This document shows, piece by piece, positions 55,714-64,000 of a DNA stretch of 64,000 nt (position 1 is the stretch's first letter; each line of letters opens with the position of its first letter). This stretch comes from Cellulomonas sp. ES6. GTDB taxonomy: Bacteria; Actinomycetota; Actinomycetes; Actinomycetales; Cellulomonadaceae. The translations under genes were made by a program, and so were the position numbers. The stretch is taken from positions 2,294,001-2,358,000 of the forward strand of contig NZ_CP125655.1 of assembly GCF_030053835.1 (NCBI RefSeq), written 5' to 3'. Under the pieces are notes generated by a model, which worked only from the letters and a program-made list of their open reading frames with translations, ran no database searches and was not told where the DNA came from.

Positions 55714-56679
55714 TCAGGCGTCGTCCTGGAGCCCCGCCTCGACGAGCCGGCGGTACAGCGTCGGCAGGTGGTGCCCGCCGGCCTCGGCGGCCTGCGGGAA
55801 GAGGGACGTCTCCGTCATGCCGGGCGCGACGTTCACCTCGAGGAACCAGGGCTGGCCGTCGGCGTCGACGATGAGGTCCGTCCGGGACAGGTGACGAAGC
55901 CCGAGGGCCTGGTGCGCCGCCACGGCGACGTCCGCGGCCCGGCGGGCGTGCTCCTCGCTGAGGCGCGCCGGCGCGAAGTACTCGGTCCGCCCGGGGTTGT
56001 ACCGCGCGTCGTAGTCGTAGGGCCCGTCCGTGACGACCTCGACGGCCGGCAGCGCGACGGGCTCGCCGTCCAGCTCGACGACGCTCACCGCGACCTCGGT
56101 GCCCTCCACGGCCCGCTCGATCAGCGCCGTGTCGCCGTACGCGAAGCACGCGACCATGGCGCGGGGCAGGTCGTCGGCGGAGCGGACCAGCGTGACGCCC
56201 AGCGCGGAGCCCCCGCGGGAGGGCTTGACCACGAGCGGCAGCCCCAGCCGGGCGACGACCGCGTCCATGACGCGCCCGGCACCGAGCTCCCGGAACAGGC
56301 TCTGCGGGAGCGTCACGAACTGCGGCGTCGCGATGCCGGCACGGGTGACCGACGTCTTGGCGATCGGCTTGCTCCAGGCCACCCGGCTCGCGCGCGGCCC
56401 GGTCCCGAGGCTCCGGACGCCCAGCAGCTCCAGGACGTCCCGCACCGAACCGTCCTCGCCGCCGGCGCCGTGCAGCAGCGGCCACACGAGGTCGGGCCGC
56501 GTCTCGGTCAGGGCGGGGACCAGGTCGGCGTCCACGTCGTGCACCCACACCTCGACCCCGGCGGACCTCAGCGCCTCCGCGACGCGCCGTCCGGAGCGCA
56601 GCGAGACGTCGCGCTCGTGGGAGAGGCCGCCGGCCAGGACGACGACGCGCGGGGTGGTGGGGGCGGCTGCGTGCGGCAC
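55714..56679 (-). CDS. ddl: D-alanine-D-alanine ligase
   Basis: 321 residues from a GTG with GGAGGA ten bases upstream. ATP-grasp family: N-terminal VVVLAGGLSHERDVSLRSGR, PLLHGAGGEDGSVRDVLELL, the ATP-binding KPSRGGSALGVTLV and catalytic FLEVNVAPGMTETSLFPQ. It joins two D-Ala for the peptidoglycan precursor. Convergent with parB. It is compact for a Ddl (usually about 300-370 residues). Whether this is the only Ddl of the genome cannot be judged here. Confidence 0.93.
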   Translation of the reverse strand: MPHAAAPTTPRVVVLAGGLSHERDVSLRSGRRVAEALRSAGVEVWVHDVDADLVPALTETRPDLVWPLLHGAGGEDGSVRDVLELLGVRSLGTGPRASRVAWSKPIAKTSVTRAGIATPQFVTLPQSLFRELGAGRVMDAVVARLGLPLVVKPSRGGSALGVTLVRSADDLPRAMVACFAYGDTALIERAVEGTEVAVSVVELDGEPVALPAVEVVTDGPYDYDARYNPGRTEYFAPARLSEEHARRAADVAVAAHQALGLRHLSRTDLIVDADGQPWFLEVNVAPGMTETSLFPQAAEAGGHHLPTLYRRLVEAGLQDDA

Positions 56680-56837
56680 GGGGTCGGGTCCTCCGGGACG
56701 GGGTGGCCGCTGCGACGGCCTGGAGCGGGTGGGGGACGGGCGGGGATCCGGTTGCCCACCCGCACCGACCGTACCGGCAACGGTGGGTCGCGATGCCGGC
56801 CTGGCGGCGGGAGAGCAACCGGGGTCGGGCCCCTGGG

Positions 56838-58178
56838 TCAGGCCAGGTCGGGGCCCGGGGACTGCACGTCGTCGCCGCGGGGCCCGCCGCCCGTGCCGAA
56901 CAGCGACACGAGCTCGCTCTCCGCCGACACGACGCCTGCGAGCCGCCGCACGCCCTCGCGGATGCGCTCCGGCGTGGGGAAGCAGAACGACAGCCGGACG
57001 TGGTCGGTGCCCTGCCCGTCGGCGTAGAACGCGGTGCCGGGCACGTACGCCACGCGGGCGGTGACGGCGCGCGGCAGCATCGCCTTCGCGTCGAGCCCGT
57101 CGGGGAGCCGCACCCAGGTGTAGAAGCCGCCGTCGGGGACCGTCCAGGTCGCGTCGGGCAGGTGCTCGGCCAGCGCGCCGATCATCGCGTCCCGGCGCTC
57201 GCGGTACAGCTCCCGGAACGCCTTGACCTGGCCCTTCCAGTCGCAGGTGGCCAGGTAGCCGCTGATCGCGAGCTGCGAGGCGTTCGACGGGCACAGGATC
57301 GCCGACTCGGAGGCGAGGACGAGCTTCTCGCGGACAGCGTGGGGGGCGACCGCCCAGCCCACCCGGTAGCCCGGCGCGAACGTCTTGGAGAACGAGCCGA
57401 GGTAGATCACCCCGTCCTCGCTGCTGGCGCGCATGGCGGGCAGCGGCTCGCCCTCGAACCCGAGCAGGCCGTACGGGTTGTCCTCGATGACGAGCACCCC
57501 GTACCGGTCGGCGATCTCGAGGATCCGGGGGCGGCGCTCGGTGGAGAGCGTCACGCCCGCGGGGTTGTGGAAGTTCGGGATCGTGTAGAGGAACTTGACG
57601 CGCCGCCCCTGCCGGGAGAGCTCGGCGAGGGTCGTCTCCAGCGCCTCCGGGACGATGCCGTGCGCGTCGAGCGGGACGTGGACGACGTCGGCCTCGTAGG
57701 CGCGGAACACCCCCAGAGCGCCGACGTAGGAGGGCGCCTCCGCGACGACGACGTCGCCGGGGTCGATGAACAGCCGCGTCACGAGGTCGAGCGCCTGCTG
57801 CGACCCGGTCGTGACGACGACGTCGTCCGGGTGCGCCTCAATGCCCTCGAGCCGCATGACCTCGAGGATCTGCTCGCGCAGCGTCTCGTCACCCTGGCCG
57901 GACCCGTACTGCAGGGCGGTCGTGCCGCGCGTGGCGACGACGCGCTGCGCGAGCTCGCCGATGACGTCCAGCGGGAGGACGTCCAGGCAGGGCATGCCAC
58001 CGGCGAGCGACACCACCTCGGGACGGTTCGCGACCGCGAACAGCGCGCGGATCTCCGAGGCGCGCATGCCGTGCGTCCGCTCGGCGTAGGAGCCGAGCCA
58101 GCGGTCGAGCCGCGTGCCGGCGGCCGGGGTCGGGTGGGGGCCCGACGCCGTGCCGTCGGGCCGCTCAAGAGCGGTCAT
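56838..58178 (-). CDS. PLP-dependent class I aminotransferase (2-aminoadipate/valine-type)
   Basis: 446 residues. Fold-type I aminotransferase of the PLP-binding MocR-related/AAT-like group: SLAGGMPCLDVLPLDVIGEL, QYGSGQGDETLREQILEVMR, VVTTGSQQALDLVTRLFIDP, IPNFHNPAGVTLSTERR, VIEDNPYGLLGFEGEPLP and the PLP-lysine motif GSFSKTFAPGYRVGWAVAP. Amino donor and acceptor are not known; 2-aminoadipate or branched-chain substrates are typical. No helix-turn-helix, so not a MocR regulator. The ATG has no clear ribosome binding site, suggesting a leaderless or near-leaderless transcript. Confidence 0.9.
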   Translation of the reverse strand: MTALERPDGTASGPHPTPAAGTRLDRWLGSYAERTHGMRASEIRALFAVANRPEVVSLAGGMPCLDVLPLDVIGELAQRVVATRGTTALQYGSGQGDETLREQILEVMRLEGIEAHPDDVVVTTGSQQALDLVTRLFIDPGDVVVAEAPSYVGALGVFRAYEADVVHVPLDAHGIVPEALETTLAELSRQGRRVKFLYTIPNFHNPAGVTLSTERRPRILEIADRYGVLVIEDNPYGLLGFEGEPLPAMRASSEDGVIYLGSFSKTFAPGYRVGWAVAPHAVREKLVLASESAILCPSNASQLAISGYLATCDWKGQVKAFRELYRERRDAMIGALAEHLPDATWTVPDGGFYTWVRLPDGLDAKAMLPRAVTARVAYVPGTAFYADGQGTDHVRLSFCFPTPERIREGVRRLAGVVSAESELVSLFGTGGGPRGDDVQSPGPDLA

Positions 58179-58275
58179 CGTCCGAGTGTGCCACGCCACT
58201 CGGGCCGCCCGGTGGCCCGTCCACAGCGGGCGCGCCGCGCACGCGCAGAACCTCCCCACCCGGAGGGGCCGGTCG

Positions 58276-58617
58276 TCACCCGGCGGCGACGTCCTCCAGC
58301 GCGGCGTCCAGCTCGGCGGCGTAGGCGCGCTTCTCGCGCGCGCCGACCAGCGTGCGGACCAGCTCACCCTGGTGGAAGACGTACAGGGTCGGGATCGACA
58401 CCACGCCGTAGCGGGCGGCGAGGTCCTGCTCCGCCTCGGTGTCGACCGAGACGAACCGCAGCCGGCCCTCGTAGGTGCGCGCGAGCTCCTCCAGCACCGG
58501 CGTCACCATGCGGCAGGGCACGCACCAGTCCGCCCAGAAGTCGACGACGACCGGCAGCGGCGACCGCAGCACCTCCTGGTCGAAGGTGCCCGCGGTCACC
58601 GCGAGCGGGGCGGCCAC
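58276..58617 (-). CDS. trxA: Thioredoxin with WCVPC active site
   Basis: 113 residues from a GTG five bases after the trxB stop. Thioredoxin fold: TFDQEVLRSPLPVVVDFWAD, the active site WCVPC (usual WCGPC), and the cis-proline loop VSIPTLYVFHQG. It is reduced by the adjacent thioredoxin reductase. The Val in place of Gly between the cysteines is unusual for a housekeeping thioredoxin and may change its redox potential or partners. The pair is co-transcribed in the order trxB-trxA. Confidence 0.92.
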   Translation of the reverse strand: MAAPLAVTAGTFDQEVLRSPLPVVVDFWADWCVPCRMVTPVLEELARTYEGRLRFVSVDTEAEQDLAARYGVVSIPTLYVFHQGELVRTLVGAREKRAYAAELDAALEDVAAG

Positions 58618-58622
58618 GCCCG

Positions 58623-59684
58623 TCAGTGCCCCGCGGCTGCCGCGCCCGCGGCGGTGTCGGCGCCCTGGGCGGCGAGGGCCTCGCCGGCGTCGACGTCGGC
58701 GTGCTCGACGGCGGCGGGGATGTCGGTGGGGGAGGCGGGGTCGACGTCGCCGAGGGCGGCGAGGTAGTGCTGGGCGTCCAGGGCGGCGGCGCACCCGGAC
58801 CCGGCGGCGGTGATGGCCTGCCGGTAGGTGTGGTCGACCGCGTCACCGGCGGCGAACACCCCGGGCAGGTTGGTCCGGGTGGAGCGGCCCTCGACGACGA
58901 TGTACCCGTTCTCGTCCAGGTCGACCTGCCCGGCGAGCAGCTCGGTGCGCGGGACGTGCCCGATCGCGACGAACACCCCGGTCGCGCCGTGCTCGCGGGT
59001 CTGCCCGGTGACGGTGTCGCGCAGCGTCACGCCGGTGACCTTGTCCTGGCCGTGGATGGCCACGACCTCGGAGTTCCACGCGAAGGAGATCTTGGGGTCG
59101 TTCGTGGCGCGGTCGGCCATGATCTTGGAGGCCCGCAGCTGGTCGCGGCGGTGCACGATCGTCACCGACTTGCCGAACCGGGTCAGGAACGTGGCCTCCT
59201 CGACCGCGGAGTCCCCGCCACCGACCACGATGATGTCCTGGTCGCGGAAGAAGAACCCGTCGCAGGTCGCGCACCACGACACCCCGCGCCCGGACAGCCG
59301 CTTCTCGTCGTCCAGACCGAGCTCGCGGTAGGCCGACCCGGTCGCCAGGATCACCGCGCGGGCACGCACGGTCTCCCCGCCGCCGGTCACGACCGTCTTG
59401 ACCGGCCCGGCCAGGTCGAGCTCGACCGCGTCGTCCCACAGCACCTCGGCGCCGAACCGCTCGGCCTGCTTCTGCAGGTTGTCCATGAGGTCGGGGCCCA
59501 GGATCCCGTCGGGGAACCCGGGGAAGTTCTCCACGTCGGTGGTGTTCATCAGCGCGCCGCCGGCGGTCACCGACCCCGCCACCACGTAGGGGGCCAGGCC
59601 CGCGCGCGCCGCGTAGATCGCGGCGGTGTACCCGGCAGGGCCGGAACCGACGATGACGATGTCGCGGACGGGGGTCTCGGTCAC
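58623..59684 (-). CDS. trxB: Thioredoxin reductase (NADPH)
   Basis: 353 residues. FAD-binding [18 protein letters not shown], substrate site [15 protein letters not shown], redox CATC in [12 protein letters not shown], the NADPH fold [15 protein letters not shown] with [10 protein letters not shown] and the FAD-closing [21 protein letters not shown]. It reduces TrxA with NADPH. The last 45 residues are an Ala/Asp-rich tail beyond the conserved core. The ATG start is in the standard position; trxA follows after five bases. Confidence 0.96.
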   Translation of the reverse strand: MTETPVRDIVIVGSGPAGYTAAIYAARAGLAPYVVAGSVTAGGALMNTTDVENFPGFPDGILGPDLMDNLQKQAERFGAEVLWDDAVELDLAGPVKTVVTGGGETVRARAVILATGSAYRELGLDDEKRLSGRGVSWCATCDGFFFRDQDIIVVGGGDSAVEEATFLTRFGKSVTIVHRRDQLRASKIMADRATNDPKISFAWNSEVVAIHGQDKVTGVTLRDTVTGQTREHGATGVFVAIGHVPRTELLAGQVDLDENGYIVVEGRSTRTNLPGVFAAGDAVDHTYRQAITAAGSGCAAALDAQHYLAALGDVDPASPTDIPAAVEHADVDAGEALAAQGADTAAGAAAAGH

Positions 59685-59769
59685 GGTGCTTCCTCGGGTC
59701 GGGGGACGAGCTGATGCCGGGAGAACAGATCGGCGGACCGGTCTGTTCCTGGCCCGGGCGGGCCTGCGG

Positions 59770-62442
59770 TCAGGAGACGGAGAGGGTCGAGATCTCGATC
59801 TTGTTCGCGCCGTCCGGTGCCTGCGCCAGCGCGGTGAACCACAGCACGACGCTCTGCGTCTCGGTCGGCTGGGCGAGGGTGAGGACGGTCTGCGGGGAGA
59901 GCGGGCCGGCCGCGAGGACGTCGCCCGCCGTCGGGTTGGCGCCGTCGGTGGACCGGACCTCGACGTTGCCGCCGGACCCGTTGACGTCGAGCGTGATCGC
60001 GCTGACCGTGGCGGGCTGCTGCAGCGTGATGACCAGGCCCACGGCGTCCTTGAAGCCCGCGAAGTCCGGGCGGTTGTAGGTGTGGGTGTACCAGGCCGTG
60101 GCCGGGTCCCCGTCGGTGAGCCGCCCCACGAGCTCCTCGTGCTCGCCGTCGTCGTCCGACGGGTCGATGGTGGTGACGGTGGCGATGACCGGCGGGTCCG
60201 TGGCGGGCGCCTCCTCGTCGTCGCCGGCGCCGTCGTCGTCGGCCGCGTCGTCCTGCGCGGGCGGTGCGGTGACCGTCGGGGTGGCGACCGGGACGGCGCC
60301 GGCGGAGTCGTCCCCGCCGCCGTCCCAGGGGCGCAGCACGTTGCCGATGGCGATCACGACGCCGACGACCACGCCGATGGCGACCAGCCCGAGCACCCAG
60401 CGCGTCGGGTCGAACCGCCGCTGGCCCGGTCCGCGGGCGGGCTCGTCGGCGGCGAACGGCAGGTCCCAGTCCGGGTGGCCTGCTCCCGGGCCGCCGGGGG
60501 CGTCCGCGGCGTCGAGGGGCTCCGGCTCGGGGGCACGGGCCGCGGGGGTGTCGGGCGCCGGCTGCGGGTCGGGGGTCACCGTCGCGAACGCCGAGGTGGC
60601 CCGGCGGACCGGGGTGGCGGGGGTGGCGGGGGTTGCCGCCCCGGAGGTGCCGCCGGCGTCGGCCTTGCTCGCGGTGCCGGCAGCAGGTGCCGCCGACGCC
60701 GGTCGCGGCGAGGCGGCCGCCGCGGCTGCCGCGAGCCCGGCGACGGCCGCGTCCCCCGCGGCGGGGCGGTCGTCGCGCTGGTCGCCCTGCTCGCGGCCGG
60801 CCTCGCGGTCCCCGGCAGCCGTCGCGGAGCCGGTGCGCTCCGGGGGGGTGCTCGTGGGACGGGTCGCGGTGGACGCCGCGTCGCGGTCGGCGGACGCGGT
60901 GCCGCGACCGGCGGGCGGGATGGCCGGCGGCATCTCCGGCCCGGACGCCGGCGCGGGCTCGGCCGCCGACCCGGAGCGGGCCGGCGGGACGGACGGCGGG
61001 TTCGTCCCGCCGGCGTCCGACGGGACCTCGGAGGTGGGCCCGGACGCGCGCGAGCCGACGGGGACGGCGGGCGGCGGCGTCCCGGGGCGCCGGGTGCCCG
61101 GCCCCTGGGCCGCACCGAACGCGGAACGAACGGACTGGCGCGCCACGCCGGCGCCCGCCGACGCGGCCGCACCGGCCGACGCGCCGGCACCGGCCGCGCC
61201 CGCGCCGGCTCCGGCCGCACCAGCCCCGGCTCCGGCTCCGGCTCCGGCCGCGCCCGCGCCCACGGCGTCGCCGGTCCCGGTCGCGGCTGCGCCCGCACCG
61301 GCTGCGGCGGCAGCGCCGGCCCCGCCCGCAGCCGCGACCCCACCGGCGCCGGCCCCGGCCGTCCGGCCCGCCCCGGTCGACGCCGCGGGCGCCCCCTCGG
61401 CCGGGTTGTCGCCATCCGCGGTCGGGCTGGTGCGCTGCTGGTCGTCGCTCATCGGGCTGCTTCCCGTCGGAGGTGCGGTGGTCGTGCCGGTGGGCGTGCC
61501 ACCGTCCGGGCGCGGTGGTGCGGGGGAGTCGGTCAGGGAGGGCCAGCGCGCGGAGTCCGCGGCGCGGAACACCTCGTCGGCGCGCACGGCACGCCACGGC
61601 TCGAGCTCGCGGACGAGCTCGCCGGGGCTGTGCGGCCCGTCGTCGTGCGGCCCGAGCGTCACGACGCAGAGCGTGTCGAGGTCCGCGGGCACACCGGGCA
61701 CCAGGTCGGCGGGCGCCGCGGGGGAGCCGTCGTGGTCGGGCGCGGCCGGCAGGTCGTGGTCGACGGGGACGGAGGGCGCGTCGGCCTCCCCGGCGGCCCA
61801 CTCGTCGAACGTGGGCACGGCCGCCGTGGTGGTGGCGGCGGGCCACCGGCCGGTGAGGGCGGCGTAGAGCACCCGGACCAGCCCGACGGTGTCGGTGCGG
61901 CTCATGGCGTGCGCGCCGCCGCCCGCCGCGTCGAGCAGCTCGCCGTCGACCGCCAGCCCCTCGACCACGACGCGGCTGCCGGAGGTGAGCACCACGGACT
62001 CGGGGCGCAGCGCGAGGTGGTGGACGCCCCTCCGGCGCGCGACCTCGAGGGCGGCGGCCGCCTCGCCGACGACCGCGCGCGCCTGGTCGGGGGCGAGGGG
62101 GGCGCGGGCGGCGAGCGCCGCGAGGCTGCGTCCGTCGACCGCCTCCGTGACGACGTAGCCCGTGCCGTCGGCGGTCCCGACGTCGAGGATGCGCGCCAGG
62201 CGCGGGTCGACGACGAGGGCGGCCCGCCGCGCGGCGTCGAGCACGGCGGCCGCGCGCGGCCCGGTCACGAGGGTCACGGTGACCCGCCGGGCGAGGATCT
62301 GGTCGGTGGCGGTCCAGCGCTCGGCGCCGGGCAGGTTCCCGTGGCGGGGCTCGTCCAGCCGGTACCGCCCGGCGACGGTGCTCCCGAACCGGCCCACGGG
62401 GTCGCCGGGACGTCCGGGGTCCCCGGGTCGGGACTGCGCCAC
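59770..62442 (-). CDS. Pseudokinase membrane protein associated with MurJ
   Basis: 890 residues from a GTG with GGAGGACCAG upstream. Residues about 20-270 have a protein-kinase fold ([26 protein letters not shown]) but lack the catalytic HRD and DFG residues, so it is a pseudokinase. A very long Ala/Gly/Pro-rich linker (about 330-690) follows, then a membrane helix ([20 protein letters not shown]) and an extracytoplasmic C-terminal beta domain ([18 protein letters not shown]), resembling discoidin/carbohydrate-binding folds. In mycobacteria the same kinase-like domain is fused to MviN/MurJ and phosphorylated by PknB to recruit FhaA; here it is a separate gene just before murJ. The extreme Ala/Pro linker is low complexity. 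Confidence 0.88.
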   Translation of the reverse strand: MAQSRPGDPGRPGDPVGRFGSTVAGRYRLDEPRHGNLPGAERWTATDQILARRVTVTLVTGPRAAAVLDAARRAALVVDPRLARILDVGTADGTGYVVTEAVDGRSLAALAARAPLAPDQARAVVGEAAAALEVARRRGVHHLALRPESVVLTSGSRVVVEGLAVDGELLDAAGGGAHAMSRTDTVGLVRVLYAALTGRWPAATTTAAVPTFDEWAAGEADAPSVPVDHDLPAAPDHDGSPAAPADLVPGVPADLDTLCVVTLGPHDDGPHSPGELVRELEPWRAVRADEVFRAADSARWPSLTDSPAPPRPDGGTPTGTTTAPPTGSSPMSDDQQRTSPTADGDNPAEGAPAASTGAGRTAGAGAGGVAAAGGAGAAAAAGAGAAATGTGDAVGAGAAGAGAGAGAGAAGAGAGAAGAGASAGAAASAGAGVARQSVRSAFGAAQGPGTRRPGTPPPAVPVGSRASGPTSEVPSDAGGTNPPSVPPARSGSAAEPAPASGPEMPPAIPPAGRGTASADRDAASTATRPTSTPPERTGSATAAGDREAGREQGDQRDDRPAAGDAAVAGLAAAAAAASPRPASAAPAAGTASKADAGGTSGAATPATPATPVRRATSAFATVTPDPQPAPDTPAARAPEPEPLDAADAPGGPGAGHPDWDLPFAADEPARGPGQRRFDPTRWVLGLVAIGVVVGVVIAIGNVLRPWDGGGDDSAGAVPVATPTVTAPPAQDDAADDDGAGDDEEAPATDPPVIATVTTIDPSDDDGEHEELVGRLTDGDPATAWYTHTYNRPDFAGFKDAVGLVITLQQPATVSAITLDVNGSGGNVEVRSTDGANPTAGDVLAAGPLSPQTVLTLAQPTETQSVVLWFTALAQAPDGANKIEISTLSVS

Positions 62443-62624
62443 CTGGTCCTCCGTCCGGTCGTCGGGTCGGCGGGTCCGCCGCCGGTCGTCCGTGCCGTCA
62501 CCGGCGCGGGCTCCCCGTCATGCTAGACGGGCCGCCCGTGCGGCGGCGGATCCGCGGGGGTCCCTGGGGACGGCGTCGTCCCCAGGCGGTCGGGTGGGCG
62601 GCGGGGACGGGCGGACGGGCCGGG

Positions 62625-64000
62625 TCAGCGCCCGCGGCGCACCACGCGGAGCACCGGCCGCAGCAGCACCCCCAGCTCGCCGACCCGCAGCAGCGCGAGC
62701 GTGCCGACGTACACCGCGGTGATCAGCACCGCGCCGGCGACGCACGCGACCACGGCGTCCCGGAGGGACTGCACCGGGCCGAGCGCGGCCAGCAGCCCGA
62801 GCCCCGCCGCGGCCGCGAGCACCGCGCCCGCACCGGCCTTGAGGTGCAGCACCAGGACGCGCCGGCCGTCGAGCCCGCCGAGCCGTCGCCGGACCGAGAC
62901 GAGCGCGGCGGCGGCGCCCACCAGGTACGACAGCGCCATGGACGCGCACGCCGCGGCGACCCAGTACCGGTCGGGGAGCAGCGCCCGCCCCAGCTCGGTG
63001 CCCCCGACGACGACGACGGCCATGACGACCTGGACGGGGATCATCCCGCGCGCGTCCTCGTAGGCGTAGTACACGCGCTGGCACAGCGACCAGATCCCGA
63101 ACGGGACGAGCCCGAGCAGCAGCACGACCACGACGACGGCGAGCGAGTGGACAGCGGTGTCGGTCTGCGTGGGGAACATCGCGCGGACGAGGGGGACCGC
63201 CAGCACGGTGATCCCGGTCGTCGCGAGCACCGTGAACACGCCCACGGTGCGCAGGCCGAGCGACAGGTCCGCGCGGACCCCCGCGGCGTCGCCGGCGGCC
63301 GCCCGCCCGGACAGCCGCGTGAACAGCGCGGTCGCGAGCGTCACCGTGACGAGGGAGTGCGGCAGCATGAACAGCAGGAACGCCCGGTCGTACACCGCGT
63401 TGCCGGCCAGGCCCTCCCCGGTCACCGACGAGGCGACGACGCTGATGCGCCAGACGCCGACCTGGCCGATGAGCAGGCCGAGGAACGTCCAGCTCGCGAC
63501 GCGACCGGCCGAGCCGAGCCCGGAGCCGCGCAGGCCCCAGCGCGGCCGGTAGCGGAACCCGCTGCGGTACAGCGGCACGAGCAGCACGAGCGCCTGCGCC
63601 ACGATGCCGACGGTCGCCGCCCCGCCCAGCACCGCGGTCTGGGCTCCCGTCCACTCCCGGACGGGCGTGTGCTCGTCGACCGGGCCGTACGTGCGGACCA
63701 GCAGGAGCAGGCCGGCGATGAACACGACGTTGTTCACCACGGGCGCCCACATGTAGGGCCCGAACGAGCCGCGCGCGTTGAGCACCTGGCCCAGCAGCGA
63801 GTACAGCCCGTAGAAGAAGACCTGCGGGATGCACCAGAACGCCATCGTCGTGGCGACGGCCGTGACGCGCGGGTCGGGGAACTCGGAGTACAGCAGCACC
63901 CACAGCGGGGCGGCGGCGGTGAGCACGATCGTGAGCCCGCCGAGACCGACGATGCCGACGGTCAGCAGCCGGTCGACGTAGTGGTGCCCGTCCGGCCGGC
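62625..64000 (-). CDS. murJ: MurJ lipid II flippase (partial, runs off the right edge)
   Basis: The C-terminal 458 residues are visible; the frame continues to base 63998. It is a MOP-superfamily MATE-like protein with many membrane helices: WCIPQVFFYGLYSLLGQVLN, RGSFGPYMWAPVVNNVVFIA, VYDRAFLLFMLPHSLVTVTL and AYEDARGMIPVQVVMAVVVV. MurJ flips lipid II from the cytoplasm to the outer face of the membrane for RodA/PbpA and other polymerases. It ends 182 bases before the pseudokinase gene on the same strand, probably one operon. The N-terminal helices lie beyond the window. Confidence 0.93.
   Translation of the reverse strand, partial: RPDGHHYVDRLLTVGIVGLGGLTIVLTAAAPLWVLLYSEFPDPRVTAVATTMAFWCIPQVFFYGLYSLLGQVLNARGSFGPYMWAPVVNNVVFIAGLLLLVRTYGPVDEHTPVREWTGAQTAVLGGAATVGIVAQALVLLVPLYRSGFRYRPRWGLRGSGLGSAGRVASWTFLGLLIGQVGVWRISVVASSVTGEGLAGNAVYDRAFLLFMLPHSLVTVTLATALFTRLSGRAAAGDAAGVRADLSLGLRTVGVFTVLATTGITVLAVPLVRAMFPTQTDTAVHSLAVVVVVLLLGLVPFGIWSLCQRVYYAYEDARGMIPVQVVMAVVVVGGTELGRALLPDRYWVAAACASMALSYLVGAAAALVSVRRRLGGLDGRRVLVLHLKAGAGAVLAAAAGLGLLAALGPVQSLRDAVVACVAGAVLITAVYVGTLALLRVGELGVLLRPVLRVVRRGR

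Noticed and set aside
59065..59085. A parS-like GTTCCACGCGAA inside trxB
   Set aside because: The second half (AAGG) breaks the palindrome and it is within conserved coding sequence.

Overview
The window is very GC-rich (roughly three quarters G+C by eye) and carries an actinobacterial replication-origin neighbourhood: rpmH-rnpA-yidD-yidC-jag to the right of dnaA, dnaN-gnd-recF-DUF721-gyrB-gyrA-DUF3566 to the left, and the fhaA-fhaB-pstP-rodA-pbpA-pknA-pknB cluster beyond. Gene content and order (class E sortase beside trpG and pknB, DLW-39 protein between tRNA-Ala and tRNA-Ile) fit a Micrococcales actinomycete, most likely Cellulomonas or a close relative. The genus is an inference from synteny and composition.

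Layout. 1-16 kb is accessory: a sensor kinase running off the left edge with a secreted Asp/His-rich repeat protein; an XRE/MmyB regulator divergent from an SDR oxidoreductase; a large ATP-binding LuxR regulator preceded by a 15-codon upstream ORF; a 1061-residue LAVTG-anchored surface fibril protein; an NhaA antiporter fused to a DsbA-like domain; a TetR/MFS efflux pair separated by a three-site operator; and small genes. 16-34 kb holds tRNA-Leu, the cell-wall growth/Ser-Thr kinase operon on the + strand, the trpG/sortase E/DUF881 operon on the - strand, crgA, a rhomboid protease, a cyclophilin, a coiled-coil membrane protein and a four-domain persulfide reductase fusion under a CsoR/CstR-type palindrome. 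34-47 kb is the origin core on the - strand, with DnaA-box clusters on both sides of dnaA. 47-64 kb is the right arm: rpmH to jag, then a 2.8-kb stretch without convincing genes that separates jag from rsmG and contains six parS-like sites and three tandem-repeat blocks, then rsmG-parA-parB (a seventh parS lies inside rsmG), ddl, an aminotransferase, trxA-trxB, a pseudokinase and murJ running off the right edge.

How it works together. oriC/DnaA/DnaN/RecF/gyrase start and sustain replication; ParA, ParB and the parS cluster segregate the new origins. PknA/PknB/PstP with FhaA, FhaB, RodA, PbpA, CrgA, the pseudokinase and MurJ form the signalling and lipid II/peptidoglycan machinery for growth and division. 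YidC/YidD/RnpA/RpmH/KhpB serve membrane insertion and RNA maturation. The sortase E in the window is a plausible anchor enzyme for the LAVTG fibril protein at 6.3-9.5 kb.

Most notable: the parS-plus-minisatellite region between jag and rsmG, the reductase-rhodanese-TusA-DsrE fusion with its palindromic operator, the evenly spaced (17 bp) triple TetR operator, and the translationally coupled leader ORF of the LuxR regulator. No CRISPR array, insertion sequence or prophage was seen.
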